From contig CAZFVY010000022.1 in NCBI GenBank assembly GCA_964522665.1, positions 7,063 to 71,062 of the forward strand: 64,000 nucleotides of DNA. Reading direction: 5' to 3'. The notes under the pieces were generated by a model, which saw nothing but the letters and a program-made list of their open reading frames with translations, was not told where the DNA came from and ran no database searches. The DNA is from CAZFVY01 sp964522665. GTDB taxonomy: Bacteria; Verrucomicrobiota; Verrucomicrobiia; Limisphaerales; CAZFVY01. Of the stretch, positions 60,257 to 64,000 are shown piece by piece; the first letter of the stretch is position 1, and each line of letters starts with the position of its first letter. The position numbers were made by a program, and so were the translations under genes.

Positions 60257-60802
60257 TCAGAGAATTAGCGCGTGGCAGATGACATCGCTCGGTTCTCCCG
60301 GGGACAAATTCGGAAACTCCTCGTAGCAACGCAACGTTCCCTCGCGCTCGAAGCCGCATTTTTCCAGAACGCGCGTCGAGGCGTCGTGCGCGACATGGCA
60401 AAGCGCGTAGAGGCGACGGATTCCAGCCGAGCGAGCCACGCCAACCACCGCCGCCAACGCCTCGGTCGCATAGCCGCGTCCCCACGAGTCCCGAGCCAAA
60501 ACGTAGCCGGTCATCGCCCGGCTGGACGTCTCAAACAGGAACCCGGCTCCGCCCAATAAACGGCCGTCGTCTTTCGCGAAAACCAGATACGGTCCGGCGG
60601 GCCACTGCCGCCAATGTTCGTCGCTGAACGCCAAGAATGCCTGAGTATCCGCCAAAGTCTGGTGCGTCGGCCAAGCCATATAGCGCGTGACTTCGGGATC
60701 GGCGGCGTAGCGGGTAAAGATGGCCGCGGCATCCGATGGCAACGGCCGCCGAAGCAGCAATCGCTCGGTGGTAACGCTGGTTGGCGCCTGCAACTCGCTC
60801 AT
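60257..60802 (-). CDS. GNAT-family N-acetyltransferase (RimJ/RimL-like)
   Basis: A 181-residue acetyltransferase with TTERLLLRRPLPSDAAAIFT at the start, typical of the RimJ/RimL subgroup. It continues with FAKDDGRLLGGAGFLFETSS and the acetyl-CoA-binding motif A GYVLARDSWGRGYATEALAA. Motif B follows: RRLYALCHVAHDASTRVLEK, then CGFEREGTLR. It acetylates an amino group of a protein N-terminus or small molecule; the target is unknown. The ATG at 60800-60802 (MSELQAP) is preferred; seven extra codons upstream are possible. It is monocistronic. Confidence 0.92.
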   Translation of the reverse strand: MSELQAPTSVTTERLLLRRPLPSDAAAIFTRYAADPEVTRYMAWPTHQTLADTQAFLAFSDEHWRQWPAGPYLVFAKDDGRLLGGAGFLFETSSRAMTGYVLARDSWGRGYATEALAAVVGVARSAGIRRLYALCHVAHDASTRVLEKCGFEREGTLRCYEEFPNLSPGEPSDVICHALIL

Positions 60803-61233
60803 CCTCGTCACTCTTTGGACCACGCCAGGCGCGAACGCAAGCCGATTGGGTCGGAGAGGCGCAAACGTCCGTCGCGAGCGGCGCCGTAGTCACCTTCCAG
60901 CGGTGACGCTGCCGTTAAATATGCGTCGGGTGAAAAACCAGACGCCGATAAACGGTGTTATCTAAGGATTGCCGCAAGTCAGCAGACCGCTTAGGCTCGC
61001 GGCGTTTATTTCCGAAATCTAGCGTCCCCGGCCACAGGCTTGGCCGTCTGCGATTGGGCTTGGGGCGAAGCAGCGCGCGCGTTGGCCTCCAAATCGCGCG
61101 CGGCCCAGGTGACCGGAAATACGCGCGAACTCGTGGCGACCATTCGGACAGTTTCGAGCCGTCCTGGCTCGCCTCCTCGGCCTTGCCGGGCGAAATTATG
61201 CGTCGCCGAGCGCAAACCAGATCGTCAGTCGCT
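60803..61233. other. Intergenic stretch with no convincing gene
   Basis: The plus-strand frame of the next gene stays open back to 60955, but its translation there is Arg/Gly/Ser-rich and lacks periodicity. No tRNA or long palindrome is seen. Confidence 0.4.
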
Positions 61234-61590
61234 ATGAAAATCAATCATCCCGCGGTGAAGAGTGACGTTTTCAAGTTGGTGTCCACCTTTGAATTCGATC
61301 TAAGCATAGGCGAGCATTTCCTGCCCACCCGCGTCGAGTTGTTCCAGGACACCGAGCGCAAACGGCGTTTTCGTTGCCGGTTGTGGGAGCGCGAACTTTA
61401 TCACATGCAGATGACGTTACCCGCGGACCCCAAGCGCAAATCGCGCCCGCCCGCCACCGACGAGGAGATTCTGGTCGAGCGGACCTGGGAGGTCTCGAGC
61501 CGGTTCGACGATTTCGAAGCCGATGACGAAGCGGCCGCCTTGAAAATGTTCCTCGACACCCTCAAGCAGTATTTGAACCGGCTGGGGTAA
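61234..61590 (+). CDS. Hypothetical protein, 118 aa
   Basis: A 118-residue soluble protein starting MKINHPAVKSDVFKLVSTFE, with a beta-rich first half (RVELFQDTERKRRFRCRLWE; YHMQMTLPAD) and an acidic helical end (DDFEADDEAAALKMFLDTLK). The inner ATG at 61234 marks where the composition becomes protein-like. No family is recognised. It precedes mpl on the same strand by 305 bp, with a repeat in between. Confidence 0.65.
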   Translation: MKINHPAVKSDVFKLVSTFEFDLSIGEHFLPTRVELFQDTERKRRFRCRLWERELYHMQMTLPADPKRKSRPPATDEEILVERTWEVSSRFDDFEADDEAAALKMFLDTLKQYLNRLG

Positions 61591-61637
61591 GGTCGTCGGT
61601 CCGGTCTTGCGAGCGGATGCCACGCGATCCAAGCGCG

Positions 61638-61795
61638 GGTGGGGCGAGGCTCCCGCCGAGCCGTGGAAAGGTCACGACGAGCCGCTGCCGGCCGAAACCA
61701 GTCACGGCTCGCCCGCCTACGCCCACGGCTTCGGCGTGGTCGAAGCTGAGTCGCGCCGTAGCAATCGAGAAGGCGGAGCGGAGCCTCGCCCCACC
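61638..61795. repeat. Dispersed repeat with GGTGGGGCGAGGCTCC ends
   Basis: The left end 61638-61665 (GGTGGGGCGAGGCTCC...GAGCCGTG) and the right end 61772-61795 (GGCGGAGCGGAGCCTCGCCCCACC) are inverted relative to each other over about 16 bp. A further GTCACGGCTCG piece is at about 61700. The unit recurs at 15600-15628 and, decayed, at 8959. It fills most of the 61591-61895 gap. Confidence 0.6.
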
Positions 61796-61895
61796 AAAGG
61801 TTGATAGTCGCGCGCAGCCGATTCTCCGTGTCGCACCCAGGATTCCTTCAATTTAGCTTTTCTGCCTCGGGACGGTTCCCCATGCTTTCGCGCGC

Positions 61896-63293
61896 ATGAT
61901 TTCCGGCAATGTCCGCTCCGTCCATTTCGTAGGCATCTGCGGCACGGCGATGGCCGCCACCGCGGCGGCGCTGCGCGAGCAGGGATTTCAGGTCACCGGC
62001 TCGGATCAAAATGTCTATCCGCCGATGTCAACGTTCCTGGCGGACCGCCAGATCGAGGTGCGGTCGCCCTACGCGGAGTCCAACCTTGCTCACGCGCCCG
62101 ATCTCGTGGTCATTGGCAACGCGATCTCCCGCGGCAACCCGGAGGCGGAGCTCGCCCTGGAACGGAAGCTCCGCTACTGCTCGCTCCCGGAATTGCTGAA
62201 AGCGTTCTTCATCCACGGAAAGCGCTCGCTGGTCGTCTCCGGCACGCACGGCAAAACGACGACGACTTCGCTGTTGACCTGGGTGTTTGAACATAGCGGA
62301 CTCAACCCGAGTTTTATGATTGGCGGGATTCCGAACAATCTCGGCCAGGGCGCCCGCTTCACGCCAAGCGAATGGTTCATCATCGAGGGGGACGAGTACG
62401 ACACGGCGTTTTTCGACAAGCGGAGCAAGTTCGTCCATTACGCGCCCGAGGTGGCGATCATCAACAACCTGGAATTCGATCACGCGGATATTTTTGAGAA
62501 CCTATCCGCCGTCCAAACCGCGTTCCGGCGCCTGATCCAACTCATCCCTCGCAACGGCTTGCTGCTGGCGAATGGCGACGAACCCGGGCTGCGACCGTTG
62601 CTGGGCATCAAGCATTGCCCGGTCAAACGCTTCGGCCTTGAGGAAACGAATGAGATTCGCGCCACCGCGCTCGCGTTGGGCGGGTCCGACTCGCGGTTCA
62701 GCCTCGGCGAAACCCAATTCACGGTCCCGCTCGTCGGCGAATTGAACGTCCGCAACGCCCTCGCGGTCGCCGCCTGCGCCCGGCATTGCGGGATCACCGA
62801 CCCGCAAATCCAAGCCGCCTTTGACACCTTCACCGGCATTAAGCGACGCATGGAAATCCGCGGCGTCCGAGGCGGCGTGACCGTCATCGACGATTTCGGC
62901 CATCATCCGACCGCGATGCGGGAGACGCTACGGGCTTTGCGCGTGAAATACCCGGGCCAGCGCCTGTGGGCCATCTTCGAACCGCGCAGCAACACGACTC
63001 GCCGCAACGTGTTTCAGGCTGAACTGGCGGAAGCGTTGGCGCTGAGCGACGCCGTGGTGGTGGCCGAGGTCGCCCGGCTTGAATTGTTAGCGTTGGGCGA
63101 ACGTCTCGATCCCGCGAAGCTCATGGCCGATCTTCGCGCCACCGGCAAACCCGCCGCGTACCTGCCGACAGTCGAGACCATCGTGGACCACGTCGGCCAG
63201 TCCGCGCGCCCCAACGACGTGCTCTGCGTCTTCAGCAACGGCGGTTTTGGGGACATTCATGACAAGCTCTTGCGGCGGTTGGCGGGCGTTTGA
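61896..63293 (+). CDS. mpl: UDP-N-acetylmuramate:L-Ala-gamma-D-Glu-meso-DAP ligase
   Basis: A 465-residue Mur ligase. The N-terminal UDP-binding domain has VHFVGICGTAMAATAAALRE and a QVTGSDQNVYPPMSTFL sequence typical of Mpl rather than MurC. The ATP site is VVSGTHGKTTTTSLLTWVFE. GDEYDTAFFDKRSKFVHY is an Mpl hallmark, followed by INNLEFDHADIFENL, the central RRMEIRG and the C-terminal VIDDFGHHPTAMRETLRALR. Mpl reattaches the murein tripeptide recovered from turnover to UDP-MurNAc. The gene therefore implies a DAP-type peptidoglycan and wall recycling. It is monocistronic. Confidence 0.95.
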   Translation: MISGNVRSVHFVGICGTAMAATAAALREQGFQVTGSDQNVYPPMSTFLADRQIEVRSPYAESNLAHAPDLVVIGNAISRGNPEAELALERKLRYCSLPELLKAFFIHGKRSLVVSGTHGKTTTTSLLTWVFEHSGLNPSFMIGGIPNNLGQGARFTPSEWFIIEGDEYDTAFFDKRSKFVHYAPEVAIINNLEFDHADIFENLSAVQTAFRRLIQLIPRNGLLLANGDEPGLRPLLGIKHCPVKRFGLEETNEIRATALALGGSDSRFSLGETQFTVPLVGELNVRNALAVAACARHCGITDPQIQAAFDTFTGIKRRMEIRGVRGGVTVIDDFGHHPTAMRETLRALRVKYPGQRLWAIFEPRSNTTRRNVFQAELAEALALSDAVVVAEVARLELLALGERLDPAKLMADLRATGKPAAYLPTVETIVDHVGQSARPNDVLCVFSNGGFGDIHDKLLRRLAGV

Positions 63294-63609
63294 GATTCTG
63301 AAAGCAAAACCAAAAATGGAATCTTACGGGTCGTACGACGTTGACTCCTCTAACGGAGTTACGCCCCGGCTTCGGAATTACTGCTGAAGCCTCGTTTGAG
63401 GAGGGTCCGAACGACGCAATTCCGCTGTGATTCGACGTCTGTTTCCGACTCAAAAGTGGTCAAAAAAAAGTTGCAAGGTCGTCCAGAGAGTTCATGCGCT
63501 GACCAGCGATTCCTTCAGAAACCGAGGGCGTTTTTCCTTCCGAGTGGTCGACTGAGAATTGCGCATCGAAGTTCTTTTACCGCTTACCCCCAAAAGGCGG
63601 CCATCCGGT
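63294..63609. other. Intergenic stretch with no convincing gene
   Basis: A gap between the convergent mpl and AlbA_2 genes. Frames are short. A weak inverted repeat (aacggagttacgccccggct near 63353) is not convincing as a terminator. Confidence 0.35.
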
Positions 63610-64000
63610 TCACCGCCTCCAGCGTTGTTTAATGTACTCCGTTGTTTCAAACGGATCCAAATCTCTCGTCTGAGGCCCCGTGCGGACACAAAAGACAGAC
63701 TTATTGTTATTCAATCTAACGAAAACCGGACCAGGCGCTCCTTCGACCTCGACAAAGAAAACCCGGTAGCCCGCGAAATCTGGGTCGTCCCCAATTCTAG
63801 TTGTGATCCAAATCATCCACTCGAGACCAATCCGTTCGTAGGTGAGATTTCGCAAATGGAGATGCAGCTTGTCTTCAGATCCCGCGCCGGCCCTGCTTTC
63901 CAAATCGGCGCGGAGTCCGAACGGCTTTCCATTATCCTCCACGCCAATAAAAAGCGACCCTCCCCCAGAATTGAGAAAAGATGCGATCGTCCTCAAAACT
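63610..64000 (-). CDS. AlbA_2 (Schlafen-type) DNA-binding domain protein, 5'-truncated by the window
   Basis: The frame is open to the right edge; its beginning lies outside the window, so the TTG near 63996 is only an apparent start. The 129 visible residues contain VLRTIASFLNSGGGSLFIGV, EDNGKPFGLRADLE and DKLHLHLRNLTY, the AlbA_2 pattern (A-x-F-x-N-x-x-G-G). An anion/ATP-like pocket strand (GYRVFFVEVEGAPGPVFVRL) follows, then FCVRTGPQTRDLDPFETTEY. AlbA_2 proteins are putative transcription regulators or defence-associated. The C-terminus ends shortly after the domain, so no helicase or nuclease domain follows it. Confidence 0.8.
   Translation of the reverse strand, partial: VLRTIASFLNSGGGSLFIGVEDNGKPFGLRADLESRAGAGSEDKLHLHLRNLTYERIGLEWMIWITTRIGDDPDFAGYRVFFVEVEGAPGPVFVRLNNNKSVFCVRTGPQTRDLDPFETTEYIKQRWRR

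Noticed and set aside
60066..60326. 86-codon plus-strand ORF with GTG start
   Set aside because: The first part is mildly protein-like, but it runs antisense into the GNAT gene and the Shine-Dalgarno abuts the inner ATG; support is insufficient.

Overview
The window looks like a chromosomal segment of a GC-rich, Gram-negative member of the Verrucomicrobiota, probably a soil or freshwater Pedosphaera/Limisphaerales-like lineage. This is inferred from gene content: two PSCyt1-DUF1549-DUF1553 plus DUF1501 pairs, an ECF sigma factor with a long membrane-spanning C-terminal extension, an FG-GAP/UnbV lipoprotein, a CehA/McbA hydrolase, a TonB-dependent receptor with YfiR, and many dispersed hairpin repeats. 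Planctomycetota share several of these families, so the phylum call is not certain. I saw no rRNA, tRNA, prophage or CRISPR array.

Layout. 0-3.7 kb (minus): membrane proteins and a stress-type cluster of a stand-alone His-box protein, an ECF sigma factor, a small membrane anti-sigma-like protein and a Spy/CpxP-like periplasmic protein. 3.9-8.5 kb (plus): an ABC-2 permease, an MBOAT O-acyltransferase with its SGNH-like partner (polysaccharide acylation), and a PNPOx-family protein. 9.1-10 kb (minus): a Panacea-domain antitoxin-like gene followed by a small two-helix membrane protein. 10.4-15.5 kb (plus): the first DUF1549/DUF1553 + DUF1501 pair and an anchored hypothetical. 15.8-21.3 kb (minus): xerC overlapping a topoisomerase III gene, then mnmE. 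21.4-25.7 kb: an orphan 298-aa protein, a small membrane protein, YfiR and a TonB receptor. 26.9-31.9 kb (plus): the second DUF1549/DUF1553 + DUF1501 pair. 32-36.4 kb: a beta-lactamase-fold serine hydrolase and small proteins. 37.3-40.4 kb (minus): a glycosyltransferase, a small gene that appears split by a palindromic element, and a CehA/McbA protein. 40.5-46 kb (minus): an ECF sigma-membrane-redoxin fusion, an MFS exporter, and a PDDEXK nuclease with two palindromes inside its reading frame. 46-51.3 kb (minus): a tight operon of a Cys-rich protein, a ferredoxin, a radical SAM enzyme, a DUF116-polyprenyl synthase fusion and a prenyltransferase-like alpha-toroid protein. 51.4-59.7 kb (minus): a DDAH-like enzyme, YdcF, the FG-GAP lipoprotein, a PP2C-Ser/Thr kinase fusion, an APC permease and P-II. 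60-64 kb: a GNAT acetyltransferase, a small hypothetical, mpl, and a truncated AlbA_2-domain gene.

The best candidate for an undescribed system is the 46.1-51.2 kb redox/radical-SAM/isoprenoid operon. Its genes overlap or sit within 25 bp of one another. Together they encode electron carriers, a radical SAM enzyme, an isoprenyl diphosphate synthase fused to a cysteine-rich DUF116 domain, and a terpene-cyclase/prenyltransferase-fold protein. That set could make and modify an isoprenoid lipid whose identity I cannot tell from sequence. The second theme is a set of long, near-perfect palindromes, several beginning GGGGTCA/G, scattered between genes. One splits a small gene in an operon and another appears to truncate a gene. 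A different palindrome lies twice in frame inside a nuclease gene.
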